Shown here piece by piece: positions 16,801-25,323 of a stretch of DNA of 64,000 nucleotides. Both the position numbers and the translations under genes were made by a program. A model generated the notes under the pieces. That model was not told the origin of the DNA, searched no databases, and saw only the letters and a list, made by a program, of their open reading frames with translations. The stretch is from Natranaeroarchaeum sulfidigenes (GTDB lineage: Archaea > Halobacteriota > Halobacteria > Halobacteriales > Natronoarchaeaceae). The stretch lies in the NCBI RefSeq assembly GCF_017094485.1, contig NZ_CP064786.1:1550001-1614000 (forward strand), read 5' to 3'. Position 1 is the first letter of the stretch. Each line of letters starts with the position of its first letter.

Positions 16801-17289
16801 ATAAACACCTTTTCGCCGCGTGATCGGTGACTCCCCGTAGCCTAACTCATCATGCGCCGCAGACAGATCATACCCGCCAGCTGATTCTCGCTCGATCGTC
16901 TCAGCAAAACTCTCATTTCGTGTATCTCGCTGGAGCAAATCATGTAGTGACAACAGATACCGATCTCGCTGATCAACCGGAGGCAGGTTCGGCGCTGATG
17001 CTTCCTGCCCATTACGCTGATACTCAGCACGAGTATTCGATACGTCAACACGCCATTGCTCCCCGTTCAGTGAAAGTTGCCCAACGAGCTTCTCGCCATT
17101 ACTCACTACATCTGGCCACAGCACCCGCATAATCGAGTTCGCTGTCGTCGTCTTCCCAGCTCCATTCGGCCCATGAACAAGATTAATCCCTGGACAGCAC
17201 CCGTCAATTTCGAACCCTCCAGTCTCAAACCCGGGAGCACGGACAATATCCAACTGCTCAACTGTAACAGGTTCGTTTTCTGCTGTCAT
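13807..17289 (-). CDS. SbcC/Rad50-like ATPase of the YhaN type, with C-terminal extension
   Basis: 1160 aa. Walker A GPNGAGKTT at residues 40-48; long coiled coils (about 170-400 and 480-830) interrupted near 405-450 by two hydrophobic helices, as in bacterial YhaN; then signature LSSGTRVQVLLAVR, Walker B/D-loop LPILLDETLANTDD and switch region GRQIFYFTAQGDE (about 845-925). About 190 further residues after the ATPase head form an extra helical domain not usual in YhaN. It overlaps the upstream nuclease gene by four nucleotides (ATGA at 17286-17289), so the two subunits are made together. Expected role: ATP-gated control of the Mre11-like partner on DNA ends, possibly membrane-associated. Distinct from canonical archaeal Rad50, which lacks the hydrophobic pair and has a zinc hook. 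Confidence 0.85.
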   Translation of the reverse strand: MTAENEPVTVEQLDIVRAPGFETGGFEIDGCCPGINLVHGPNGAGKTTTANSIMRVLWPDVVSNGEKLVGQLSLNGEQWRVDVSNTRAEYQRNGQEASAPNLPPVDQRDRYLLSLHDLLQRDTRNESFAETIERESAGGYDLSAAHDELGYGESPITRRKGVYQDAQDAVETWRDERTDAKGLEEERSRLTKLRSELEEAKQARDQKEVLAQAITYREAKSDHQDAKEELGEFPGVLEQVGGDELSQVEELDEQIDEWEIEKQESEAKQEDAEATLEATALPEDGVSEGVIARLKRRRDTLEEAESRKDEVEEALEGAKAERQSAREGIPLEIDHDALVDLQPGTWKDVSEFARTAEQVQAERQRRETIEQWADTEEPPEADLRSLERGSKALEEWLMAGQNVEVASGGEAAFRIGAVSAGVVSLAGVALGVLVNPLLFSVVLVGVALFVYGYRQQGDTETSGSGREPHRESFKQTGVESPASWTENEVRDRLVEIYDEIAEHKVVEERQQKRDALVAEQDIDSKQEALAAKREDLREEIGAAPETTDIELAVIVRRVLDWQEVNDEVVRLEAELDRVQENLEEGRETIQSELGEYGSDEVNDSATATERIRELERRQSDYETATRELTDAKETIEKATGKLTKLQDEQEEIFTTLDLDPGDRDALEALCEQVEEYGDAKSEVEQTAAIVEQEEEELETLPAFKPELKEEELPALKQELRQAKETAERYDSIQEQISGIEAKIKEAKSGSEVEEAITEKERALTALGEQLDDDYSAMVGDVLVEHIQEKTVEASRPSVFQRANELLATITHGRYELMLAEGEQTFRAYDTAKQKGFALEKLSSGTRVQVLLAVRLAFVEQQEQGAKLPILLDETLANTDDLRAEVIIESLIELAKEGRQIFYFTAQGDEVAKWRVALEETSDVEWTTIDLAEVQDLSESVQVPTVDSIESLTPSPAEPDADDHESYGDVLGVEPFNPYDGAGTAHLWYVVEDIEVLYDLLELGIERVGQLQNLLERDRSGFVPAEPKTLDEVQQNIAALEEFAQAWQIGRGDPVDRSVLEVADGVSDTYIERVSELAEELGGDAEQLVEALYSGDVDRFRRNKAEELEDYLQAHGYIVSREPLADDDIRIRMIERLVEAGVDRDDAAGRAAELLERVTEK

Positions 17290-18581
17290 AACTGGTCTTC
17301 CTTCTGTTGGAGAAGCGTATCAAGTAACACGCGTGCCTCCTGCTCAACGGCCTTTACCGCATCCTCCCGCCTAGGCTGCCCAACATCCGCCTCACGCCGC
17401 AGTAAATCATACGCACTAGCACTATGTGCCCGCTGCATCGCTTCATGAGCCTCATCAACCGCTTGATTATACTGCCCATCTGATCCCCCGTTTTCCAGAG
17501 CAATCAGTAGGTCCGCTAAATATGAAACTGGTCCCTCCCCGTCCGCTACTGCTTCGAGATCAATATCTGGGTGCGTGTCAACCGTGATCGATTCTATCTG
17601 GATATTAACTGACCCCTGTTTGGTCGCAAGTTGCTCTACGAGTGTCTGACTCTCTTCAACGAGTTCCGTGTGTGCGGGCGTGCGTCCCGTGAGCCGAACA
17701 CGAGGCAGAAACGCGGCCAACTTCCGCGTTTCCAAGTCCTCTTGCACATGCTTTTGCAGTGCCGTTGATATCTTCGACCCGACTGCCTGCAGATCCTCGG
17801 CATCTGTCACATCCACCTGAATTTCGTCATAACAGACTGTTCCAAGCGGGAGTTGCTCTGCGTCGATTTTATCAGAAGAAACACTCACAAGCCACGGTCC
17901 ATGCACCCCTTGCTCGCCCGGATCCAAAGCTTGCGGCGACCCGGGATACAGCGTTAACGGATCCGACTCAATACGAACGCCGGGAACATGAATATGCCCC
18001 AACAGCCAGCCCGACACAGGAACGTCTTTCAACTCCGACGAAGTCACCGGCGCATACTCACTTCGTGGAGAATTGAGATCCGCATGAAGAACCCCTACCT
18101 GAGGCACATCTGGTGCCTCTGGAAGATCATAACCATCCATCGGTGACGAAGAAATGTGTGGACGATCAAATGACCAGCCGTCAAAATGCACCGCAGCAGC
18201 TCCGCCTTTCTGGAGTGTCCACCGCTCCCACGTACCTCCTTTCCCCAACAGATGGAGACTATCCACATCGATATCATCAATCATCCGAGGTAGAAATTCA
18301 GAATCGTGATTCCCTGCAACGGCAACCACCGGAATCCCGGCATCATCCAAATCAATGACACCAGCCTCGAACGCTCCATAGGCCTCAAAATACCGATTCT
18401 CACGGTCAGCAACATCTCCAGTAAGCACCACGGCGTCTACCTTTCGATCGATAGCCTCCCGAACAACATCCTGCCACACAGACCGAGGAGACATCGACGG
18501 TCCATCCAACCGATCAGGAATCCGTGTCGGATGCCGACCCAAATGCAAATCACCGGTACAAAGAACCTCAACCATTTCCAT
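17286..18581 (-). CDS. SbcD/Mre11-like metallophosphoesterase nuclease (YhaO type)
   Basis: 431 aa from ATG 18581 (or 18575); the 33 extra codons up to 18680 include the TATA-like region and are rejected. Calcineurin-type motifs in order: GDLHLG (D-x-H), LTGDVADRENR, AGNHDSE, VLHADLN and LLGHIHVPG. These bind two metals for exo/endonuclease activity. The C-terminal half contains the capping domain and a helical end suited to binding the coiled-coil partner. First gene of a two-gene operon with the YhaN-like ATPase (4-nt overlap). Probable role in processing broken or foreign DNA ends. Confidence 0.85.
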   Translation of the reverse strand: MEMVEVLCTGDLHLGRHPTRIPDRLDGPSMSPRSVWQDVVREAIDRKVDAVVLTGDVADRENRYFEAYGAFEAGVIDLDDAGIPVVAVAGNHDSEFLPRMIDDIDVDSLHLLGKGGTWERWTLQKGGAAAVHFDGWSFDRPHISSSPMDGYDLPEAPDVPQVGVLHADLNSPRSEYAPVTSSELKDVPVSGWLLGHIHVPGVRIESDPLTLYPGSPQALDPGEQGVHGPWLVSVSSDKIDAEQLPLGTVCYDEIQVDVTDAEDLQAVGSKISTALQKHVQEDLETRKLAAFLPRVRLTGRTPAHTELVEESQTLVEQLATKQGSVNIQIESITVDTHPDIDLEAVADGEGPVSYLADLLIALENGGSDGQYNQAVDEAHEAMQRAHSASAYDLLRREADVGQPRREDAVKAVEQEARVLLDTLLQQKEDQL

Positions 18582-19201
18582 TGAATAACAGTACTGTAGT
18601 GAAAACGTTAAAAACCTATCAATATCCCGTGCTCGACAACACTCTACCGTCGCATGGTCGGGCAAGCACCTAGGCCTCAACCCTGCGTTGCCACGAGGTG
18701 ATGAGTTGACTGAATCAAAAGCTCTACGACGGGAGCTGAAATGTTTACACGTCAGTCGGAGCGCTTCATCGTGATCCTGAGGTCTCTAGCTCACAAACGG
18801 TGGTGTGCGAATAGCATGGATTTTAATGATTTCTGCATAATCGAGGGACAACTCCAAGGTGCCAATCTCATACAGCCCTCTATCTACCCGCAAAACCGTT
18901 TCCGTGTTCGGAAGCAGCGAGCAGCAAACAGGGGTAATAACGTACGTTTAGCGTCTTTCATTTCAGCAGTGATCACAACAGGATCGTATGCGAGTATTGA
19001 AGCGTTGCTAAATGCGTGACTTACCCATCGTACAATTCATACCAAGAAAACAGATGGCTGTGAGCAATACGGTCGTACTGTGAGTCGGATGACTATACTG
19101 CCAGTCTGTAATCGTCGGTTTTAGAGCTTAATAGTGCCGAATGATCTCTCTACCGGGGCTAGGCTTTATAAGTGGCTGGTAAATAATCCTGTCCACCTGA
19201 T
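18582..19201. other. 620-bp intergenic region, no supported gene
   Basis: Divergent gap between the YhaO-like and the 164-aa gene. The open frame at 18741-19019 (+) lacks haloarchaeal acidity and has no homologue I know. A TATA-like CTTTATAAG at 19164-19172 is about 30-38 nt before the ATG at 19202 and is the likely promoter of that gene. Confidence 0.5.
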
Positions 19202-19696
19202 ATGGTGTCAAACACTTCACACTCAGGGGCGAATCGTGACTCGCAACTAACAGCACTCGATTTCGATGAGTACACTGCCAGCGAACTGGAAAGCCTACTT
19301 GACGACCTTACTGAAGAACTCGATCGTCGAGCGCACGACACCGACCTTGCTGAAGCGGAACGAGTCAATTTGGTAAACGGGCAATTCGTCTCATGGGTCA
19401 CGCTCTCAGCACATGCAAATTCAAAAGCAGTGAAGCCCTGGATACTACGCGTTACCGACACACACGACAAATACGGGGTTGACGGCGACTGGCTATCAAA
19501 ACAAAAAATCGATGGCACTACCCATATGGATATCACGCCAGTGTCCGAGGGCGATATCATCAAAGTTAGTGGTGCAAGTCACAATAATAAGAAACACCGC
19601 TACTATCGCGTTGTCGCGGTTACCGACGATGCGCTATACTACGAACCCCAATACGGCGGGCTTAGTGAAGCGACTGTCATTGAGGAAGTCGGTTGA
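19202..19696 (+). CDS. 164-aa protein of unknown function between repair genes
   Basis: Starts at ATG 19202, with a TATA-like box (CTTTATAAG) about 30 nt upstream. An acidic helical N-terminus (about 1-60: DFDEYTASELESLLDDLTEE) is followed by a beta-rich C-terminal domain (about 65-164) with GQFVSWVTLSAHANSKAVKP, GDIIKVSGASHNNKKHRYYR and VVAVTDDALYYEPQYG. The second half could be a small barrel, but no family is recognised. Convergent with the nuclease-helicase gene, 13 nt between stops. Its place between two DNA-processing genes is the only hint of function. Confidence 0.65.
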   Translation: MVSNTSHSGANRDSQLTALDFDEYTASELESLLDDLTEELDRRAHDTDLAEAERVNLVNGQFVSWVTLSAHANSKAVKPWILRVTDTHDKYGVDGDWLSKQKIDGTTHMDITPVSEGDIIKVSGASHNNKKHRYYRVVAVTDDALYYEPQYGGLSEATVIEEVG

Positions 19697-19709
19697 TACA
19701 ACGTCGGTC

Positions 19710-22700
19710 CTAGAACCGCATCGGAGCCGGACTCATTTCTCTGCTTGTGTTCGTATAGAGCCTGATTGTTGTCGCCAGTTCCGGACGAATCATTGGTTCA
19801 ACACTCTGCATGTCTACGGCAGCTAAGACTTGTTTCAGATTACCTTCCCAGTCTGGGTTAGTGCTATTCTTTCCTGGTGATTCTCCGAGTTCCATTGCCA
19901 GTGTTTTCCACAGGCAGGCTTGGTCGTACAGGTCAGGGTCGTCAGGAAGGTATCCAAGCAACGCTTCGGGGGCAAGCACTACCAACAGGTCACGGTGGCG
20001 TGTGAACGAAACATTGATACGGTTTTCCGTCAGCAGAAACTCCTCTTCAGCAGCGATGTAGTTCGGATCCGAGACGGTGGCATTTACAGCCATTAGGTCG
20101 CGTTCACCTCCTTGGAACCGATTCACCGTCTCAACTTGGATGTCCTGTACTGTCTCTTCATCACCGTCTTTGGCCTCATCATCACCAACAGCGTACCCTC
20201 GTTCCTGTAATAGAGACTGTACTCTCCCTCGCTGAGCGTTATGTGGGGTGACAACCCCAACATCAGCAGTCTCCTCGGTCGCCATAATCAATGCTTCCGT
20301 CAATACACTCTCGATGGGGTTCCACTGTTTGTATCCCTCCTTTCCATCATAGGTGAGTAAGGCAACTGTCGTCTCGCCGCTGAAAAGTAAATCAAACGGA
20401 GCGTCGGGATCTGATTCAGCGGCGGGGACAGGAGCAGGAGAGCGTCCCGATGTATACGGAATCCCGTCTTTCTCGTAGATGGTTTGCTGCATGAACTGTG
20501 CTGTCCACTCGTCGAAACGATAGGTCGTATCCAGCTGCACCAGCGGCAAACACATTGCTTCCGGATCGCGTTTACACGTGACCCACGATTCGTGCTCCTC
20601 GTCGAGAACGTCATCGCCTCGGAGGAAGCGGACGTAGTCGAGCGTCGACAGATGAGCGACTGTCGACCGAATATCTCGTCGCCTAACGTCATCCCAGTCT
20701 CGCTTTTGTACTGGCGGCAACTGTCGATGATCCCCACCGACGAGAACTTGCCCATCCTCACGGAACCCGCTTCCTGCAAGGAGAAAGTTCGGCAGTTCAA
20801 GCATAGAGGCTTCGTCGACAGCCAAGAGATGCCATAATTGCTGTTCAGCCACTGCGCGGTCATCAGGACTTGATCCTGAAGCAAGCTCTTTCAAGAACCG
20901 CCATGACCGAGTTGTCGTCGCAAATACCAGCGTAAGTGGCGTATCAGTCGTCCATGCGTCTTCGCTGACTTCCTCGCCATCGCTACCAGTCTTCTGTTCA
21001 TCCGTATTGAATGCCGAGAGTGCAGATTGTTCGTCTCCAGCGACGCTAAACCCCACCTCTGTTTCAGATGGGTGGGCATCTGCAGCCGCCGATTCCGACA
21101 TCTCGGTCGGCGGTGACCCGGCTGTCTGCAAACGCTGTATGACCCGACGCACACGTTCGTCGTGGTCATCATTATTGTAATTGGCATAGGTGACACCGTC
21201 GATCGGATCTGCGGGTTCCTCTCCGATCCGGACGAGTTCGATATCGAGATTACTGCTACTCAGTGGGCCGTCTTCTTCAGCTTGTGCAAGCAGGTCAGCA
21301 GTGTCTGCAAGTACTTCGTCGATGGCCGTGTTCGACGGCGCTGTCACGAGCCCGTTAACACTCACTCCATTCCGAGCTCCGCCATACAGACGAGCGAGCA
21401 GGGCCGGTGCCATGGTCGCTGCGGTTTTCCCAGTCCCAGGTGGGCCTTGCAATGCGACTACCTGGCTGGTTGTTTCAGTGATGAATCGCTGCTGTTGTTC
21501 ACTAGGGTACGTGTCTGCGTCGACATTTTCACGCAGCCAGGTAGCAACTGCCTCCACACCATCCGGTCCGCTCGGTACGGACTCTGTATCATCGACAGTG
21601 AACAGCGGCGTAGTCGGGTCGTGAAGCTGTCCGTGACGGATGGCTTCAAGCCGCTGGTGGAGTGCGTTTGTGTCGGCGTGGTCCAGTGCCCGCTGAACAC
21701 GTTCAGCAGTCAGGTCATCTGTCTGCGGGTCTAGAATCAGCCACTCTCCGGACTCTACGTAGAGGCGGTCATCGCTATTCGACCGGTCGGAATCAGTGGT
21801 CCATTTTGCATGCCGTTGGCCGAAGTCCCCGCCGTCATTCCAAAAGTTTCGTAACGAGATCCGAATCCTGTCACTGTCGGTGTCGAGATATTCAACCGTT
21901 GCGTTAGCCCCTTTTTCCAGTTTATATGGCTGGCTAGTCTCCGTATTGGTCCGTCCAGGGCGGAACGCATTGGCAACCATCCAAGACCCACTAGAAGTTC
22001 CTTGCCCGCCTTTTTGTCGACAGGCCCGTTTCACACGGTCAGCGCCGTCCCCAAAGAGCGTTTGATCGTCATATCTGAGAACTCCTTCAACCTCCAGCGT
22101 TATTTGATTCCGTTCTTCGACATCAGTCACATAGACAGGGATGGACTCACCAGAGAGGATCCGTTGAACCGGGAAGTTACGGTACAATTGATACTTTTCC
22201 TCGCGGTTGGCTTCGTATTCCTCAACAAGATACTGCTCGGCCCCCTCAGCCAACGTCGGTAACTCAAACGTATCGGTCTCCAACGAGTCAAGTGGATACG
22301 GTGCCTTTGTGTACAGTGAATCCCTGTATTGCAGTGACCGTTCCACGTGCTCAAGCACGTCGCACAAATGTCTCCCCAATGTTCTCACATCAGCGAGCGT
22401 GATCTCTTCATCTTGGTTATTATCGCGGTACCGATACTGATTCAATTCGAATTCCGCGAGTGCTGACTCGTCGACGCTGTCTTTCGTCGCCCACTGTTCA
22501 TCGATCCGGCCAACAGCTGCCCAAAGGTATGCCAAGGGGATGGAAGCGCCGAGGCGCATTCGGGTATTGATACCTTTATATCGATCAGACTCGCCAGGAT
22601 GAACGTCTACACCGACCCTGTCTGGAAGTTCATTAGCGTCATCTTCATCATTGGAATGCGCTCGAAGTCGTTGCTTGGCGTTGCTGACCAATGTGCTTGG

Positions 22701-24515
22701 ATCACCGTCAGGATACGACGCAGAGGCACCAATGTCAAACAGACGACGCGAAAACACATGACGAAGATCGTACGTCGAATCAGACTCTGGCGGTGAGTAA
22801 GACCACGAATCCTGATCACGAGCCTTGCTGAATCCACTTGTTCCGCCGGGATGGAGTTCTTGATATGCATGTAGAAGCCCCGGCGATGGTGTCTCCATAA
22901 TAACGTGAGACTGGACTTCTGGCCGGAGAATCGACACCATTCCATCGTCTGGTTGATCAATCCCCTCAAGCGCCGAGCGGAGGGCACCAACACACTGTTC
23001 GTTATGTCGATCGAACGCCTCGATGAGCGTGTCGTACTCCTGCTGCGTATACAAGTAAAAATGCACTGGCGGATCATCATGGGCTGCTGATTCCAGCGAC
23101 AACTCATCTGCAACAGCGTGAATCGCCTCGAACAGATCCGTAATAAACCGCCTGAACAGCGTTGCTTCCTGTTCATGAGCGATCTCCGTATCTTCTGATG
23201 CACCCTCACTAACTACTGAAATGCGTTTAGCTTGCGAATCAGTCGCCGTTGCTGTGACCCGTGCACTCAATTGAACGAGCCGATCTCGAAGGTGGTCATA
23301 CTGCACGTTGAGATAGACACGAACCATGGACCCGTGCTGAAAGTCGTGAGTACCAGGGGCTTCATCACTGGGCGCATCATCTGGTAGTGAACACCGACCA
23401 CTTCCCGGAAGCCAGTTCTGCGGCCGATCACTGATTCCCTCCGACCGCCTCTGTAAGGCATCCAGCATCGCTTCCGCCCGGTACACGAGATGAGGCAAGA
23501 GCTCGCCGATTCCAGGCGTTCGAGCAAGCTTCTTGTACTGGTCTGATGGGAAACTCACGTCCGGATACTCTGTCGGCCGCCACTGATCGTTATCGGGTGT
23601 CCGACCCAGCGCGGCAACCTCGGCGAGCGTCTCAACGCCGTGCTCACGAAGCGTTTGTTGCCGCGAGACGGTCAAGCCCAGAAGCCGGATATCGCCCTGT
23701 TCGAATAACTCCGTCACACAGCCCTCATTGTACGGGCACGTCCCACATTTATTGTCAAGTTGAAAATCAACAGCCTGCTCGTCGGTTCTCAAAGCAGTCA
23801 TGAGTTGGGACCCCGATTCAACAAGACGATGGATATCCGCGATACGAGGCTCCACATCGAATGACGGAATACTCTCCCGAGTGAGCGGTAGTACCGATGT
23901 CTCTTGAGTAATCACACCCCCGGAAAGAGACACGTCGCCAGCCGAGATATCCGAGGAGCGTTCAATAAGTTGACGGAGAATCGCAGCGTATGCTGCAGCT
24001 TGCACTTGGTGATACACTTTCTCTTCCGTGGTTCGTTTAATATCGATGACGCGAACCTCCGCACCGTCGGCAGTTGACCAAATGAATATGTTATCCGAAT
24101 CCCCTCGAACCCCCTGCCCGTTGATCGAGCCGACTAAACTCGCCTGATACAGCATGATTGGTTGTTCTTCCCAACTCGCCTCAGCTTGCACGGCAGTCCG
24201 AATATGGTGAAGAACATCAGCATGGGTATCTCGAAAAACATCGTCATCGTCAGGATCAGTCAAATCGACTGTCTCCCGTGTATGTCGCTCAGCACGCGTG
24301 GTAATATCCGTCTCAAACTCATCACCAGCTGCCGAAAACAGGATATTCAACGGCTCGAACGCTTCCCGGAACTCATTAGCCTCGTGTGAGTCCGTTGCTT
24401 CAACCTCTTGGATACGATGCTTAGCGAACCGAGCACACTGACCGTAGCTAATGTACTCCCCGAGAGCCGCTGGCGACAAATATTCCGGAATAGTAGTGGC
24501 GTCAAACTCGCTCAT
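19710..24515 (-). CDS. RecB-like nuclease fused to SF1 (Upf1/DNA2-type) helicase
   Basis: 1601 aa. N-terminal PD-(D/E)XK nuclease of Cas4/RecB type: GDSDN at 138-142, VIDIK (D158-x-K160), a QVQAAAY segment (about 170-176), and an iron-sulphur-type cysteine set C257, C260, C266 plus C27. A long middle region of unknown fold follows. The C-terminal third is an SF1 helicase: motif I LQGPPGTGKT, Ia VTAPSNTAIDEVL, II LLAVDEASM, III LVGGDHRQLPPVQ, IV LDTTYRFDEW, V VETVNRFQGGERDL, VI ENRINVSFTRHRDL. DNA2-like enzymes unwind and trim DNA ends; the large middle region may recognise substrate or partners. Most likely in repair or defence together with the neighbouring YhaNO-like pair. Confidence 0.85.
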   Translation of the reverse strand: MSEFDATTIPEYLSPAALGEYISYGQCARFAKHRIQEVEATDSHEANEFREAFEPLNILFSAAGDEFETDITTRAERHTRETVDLTDPDDDDVFRDTHADVLHHIRTAVQAEASWEEQPIMLYQASLVGSINGQGVRGDSDNIFIWSTADGAEVRVIDIKRTTEEKVYHQVQAAAYAAILRQLIERSSDISAGDVSLSGGVITQETSVLPLTRESIPSFDVEPRIADIHRLVESGSQLMTALRTDEQAVDFQLDNKCGTCPYNEGCVTELFEQGDIRLLGLTVSRQQTLREHGVETLAEVAALGRTPDNDQWRPTEYPDVSFPSDQYKKLARTPGIGELLPHLVYRAEAMLDALQRRSEGISDRPQNWLPGSGRCSLPDDAPSDEAPGTHDFQHGSMVRVYLNVQYDHLRDRLVQLSARVTATATDSQAKRISVVSEGASEDTEIAHEQEATLFRRFITDLFEAIHAVADELSLESAAHDDPPVHFYLYTQQEYDTLIEAFDRHNEQCVGALRSALEGIDQPDDGMVSILRPEVQSHVIMETPSPGLLHAYQELHPGGTSGFSKARDQDSWSYSPPESDSTYDLRHVFSRRLFDIGASASYPDGDPSTLVSNAKQRLRAHSNDEDDANELPDRVGVDVHPGESDRYKGINTRMRLGASIPLAYLWAAVGRIDEQWATKDSVDESALAEFELNQYRYRDNNQDEEITLADVRTLGRHLCDVLEHVERSLQYRDSLYTKAPYPLDSLETDTFELPTLAEGAEQYLVEEYEANREEKYQLYRNFPVQRILSGESIPVYVTDVEERNQITLEVEGVLRYDDQTLFGDGADRVKRACRQKGGQGTSSGSWMVANAFRPGRTNTETSQPYKLEKGANATVEYLDTDSDRIRISLRNFWNDGGDFGQRHAKWTTDSDRSNSDDRLYVESGEWLILDPQTDDLTAERVQRALDHADTNALHQRLEAIRHGQLHDPTTPLFTVDDTESVPSGPDGVEAVATWLRENVDADTYPSEQQQRFITETTSQVVALQGPPGTGKTAATMAPALLARLYGGARNGVSVNGLVTAPSNTAIDEVLADTADLLAQAEEDGPLSSSNLDIELVRIGEEPADPIDGVTYANYNNDDHDERVRRVIQRLQTAGSPPTEMSESAAADAHPSETEVGFSVAGDEQSALSAFNTDEQKTGSDGEEVSEDAWTTDTPLTLVFATTTRSWRFLKELASGSSPDDRAVAEQQLWHLLAVDEASMLELPNFLLAGSGFREDGQVLVGGDHRQLPPVQKRDWDDVRRRDIRSTVAHLSTLDYVRFLRGDDVLDEEHESWVTCKRDPEAMCLPLVQLDTTYRFDEWTAQFMQQTIYEKDGIPYTSGRSPAPVPAAESDPDAPFDLLFSGETTVALLTYDGKEGYKQWNPIESVLTEALIMATEETADVGVVTPHNAQRGRVQSLLQERGYAVGDDEAKDGDEETVQDIQVETVNRFQGGERDLMAVNATVSDPNYIAAEEEFLLTENRINVSFTRHRDLLVVLAPEALLGYLPDDPDLYDQACLWKTLAMELGESPGKNSTNPDWEGNLKQVLAAVDMQSVEPMIRPELATTIRLYTNTSREMSPAPMRF

Positions 24516-24673
24516 GAACTAGGACCACTTGCTTGACTTCTGTCTGAACCTACTTACTTTGTTCGTCCATCAGAGCTCCGATGAACCACGGATGGGTCAT
24601 CTCCACCGTCTTGCTCCGCTCCTGATCTACCGCAACTCAGAGAGTCGGACACAGAGTCCGGAAGCGTGGAGTA

Positions 24674-24876
24674 GTGGCCCACAAAGAATATATCTGCGCC
24701 AAACACTGGGGCTGCTTCCCGGCACTCGCCGTCTATACTGACAGCTTTTGGGCGTATAATCTATTGGAGGGCGACGGCACGTTCGACCGTGAATACGTCG
24801 TCCCTTGGACGGCTAATACGCTGTCGACGACGAGGTCAATGTCAATACCTGCGAGAGGCACGGGTCGGAGGCTCCA
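24674..24876 (+). pseudogene. IS1595-type transposase C-terminal fragment
   Basis: VYTDSFWAYNLLEGDGTFDR followed by EYVV, then in another frame DEVNVNTCERHGSEA, reproduces the end of haloarchaeal IS1595-family transposases (the YTD aspartate, then VHVNTCESHxS). The fragment is frameshifted and lacks the N-terminus and the rest of the catalytic domain. Family recalled from memory. Confidence 0.45.
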
Positions 24877-24974
24877 GCGAGGGCTCTCGCGTGATGTTGG
24901 GAACGCTGGGCCATCACGAGGGATGGACCGGTGACATGACCTCTGCCGGCGTCTCCCCGGGCAATCAGGACTCC

Positions 24975-25190
24975 GGTGACGATCAGCTCGATACTGACGG
25001 CGATTCTGATGACTCCGATGGCGACCCCGAGGATATGATGGCGATCTCGACGACTCCGACCCGGAAGGTGCGAGGACTTCCTCCGACGACGATGACATCC
25101 CGGGCTTGGGCGTGACGGGTGCAGTGGCCAGCCTCGCGGATGCCGGCTACTCTTCAGTTGGCGGGTCCGAGACAATTATGAGGGGTAGAG
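24975..25190 (+). pseudogene. Remnant of a surface-protein C-terminus (PGF-CTERM-like)
   Basis: An acidic Asp/Ser-rich stretch (DDQLDTDGDSDDSDGDPED) is followed, after a frame change, by DDDDIPGLGVTGAVASLADA, resembling the acidic linker and hydrophobic anchor of haloarchaeal exported glycoproteins. No intact start, frame or basic tail is present. The region 24516-25323 has no intact gene. Confidence 0.3.
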
Positions 25191-25323
25191 TCACTGTCCC
25201 CCCGTCCCCACCGCGAGCATCCGGACCGTGTGGCTCCGATTTGTCGCCGCCTTTCACATAATACGGCTTCCGAGAGTACTCGCGGGCCGTAGGAAGCTGG
25301 ACAGCATCGTCTTATCAAAACTA

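Noticed and set aside
18741-19019. 92-codon open frame in the gap between the YhaO-like and 164-aa genes
   Set aside because: Basic composition and no recognisable motif; not typical of haloarchaeal coding sequence.
24733-25175. Overlapping open frames on both strands, Arg/Ser-rich on the minus strand
   Set aside because: These are shadows over transposase and surface-protein remnants; none has a credible start or family.
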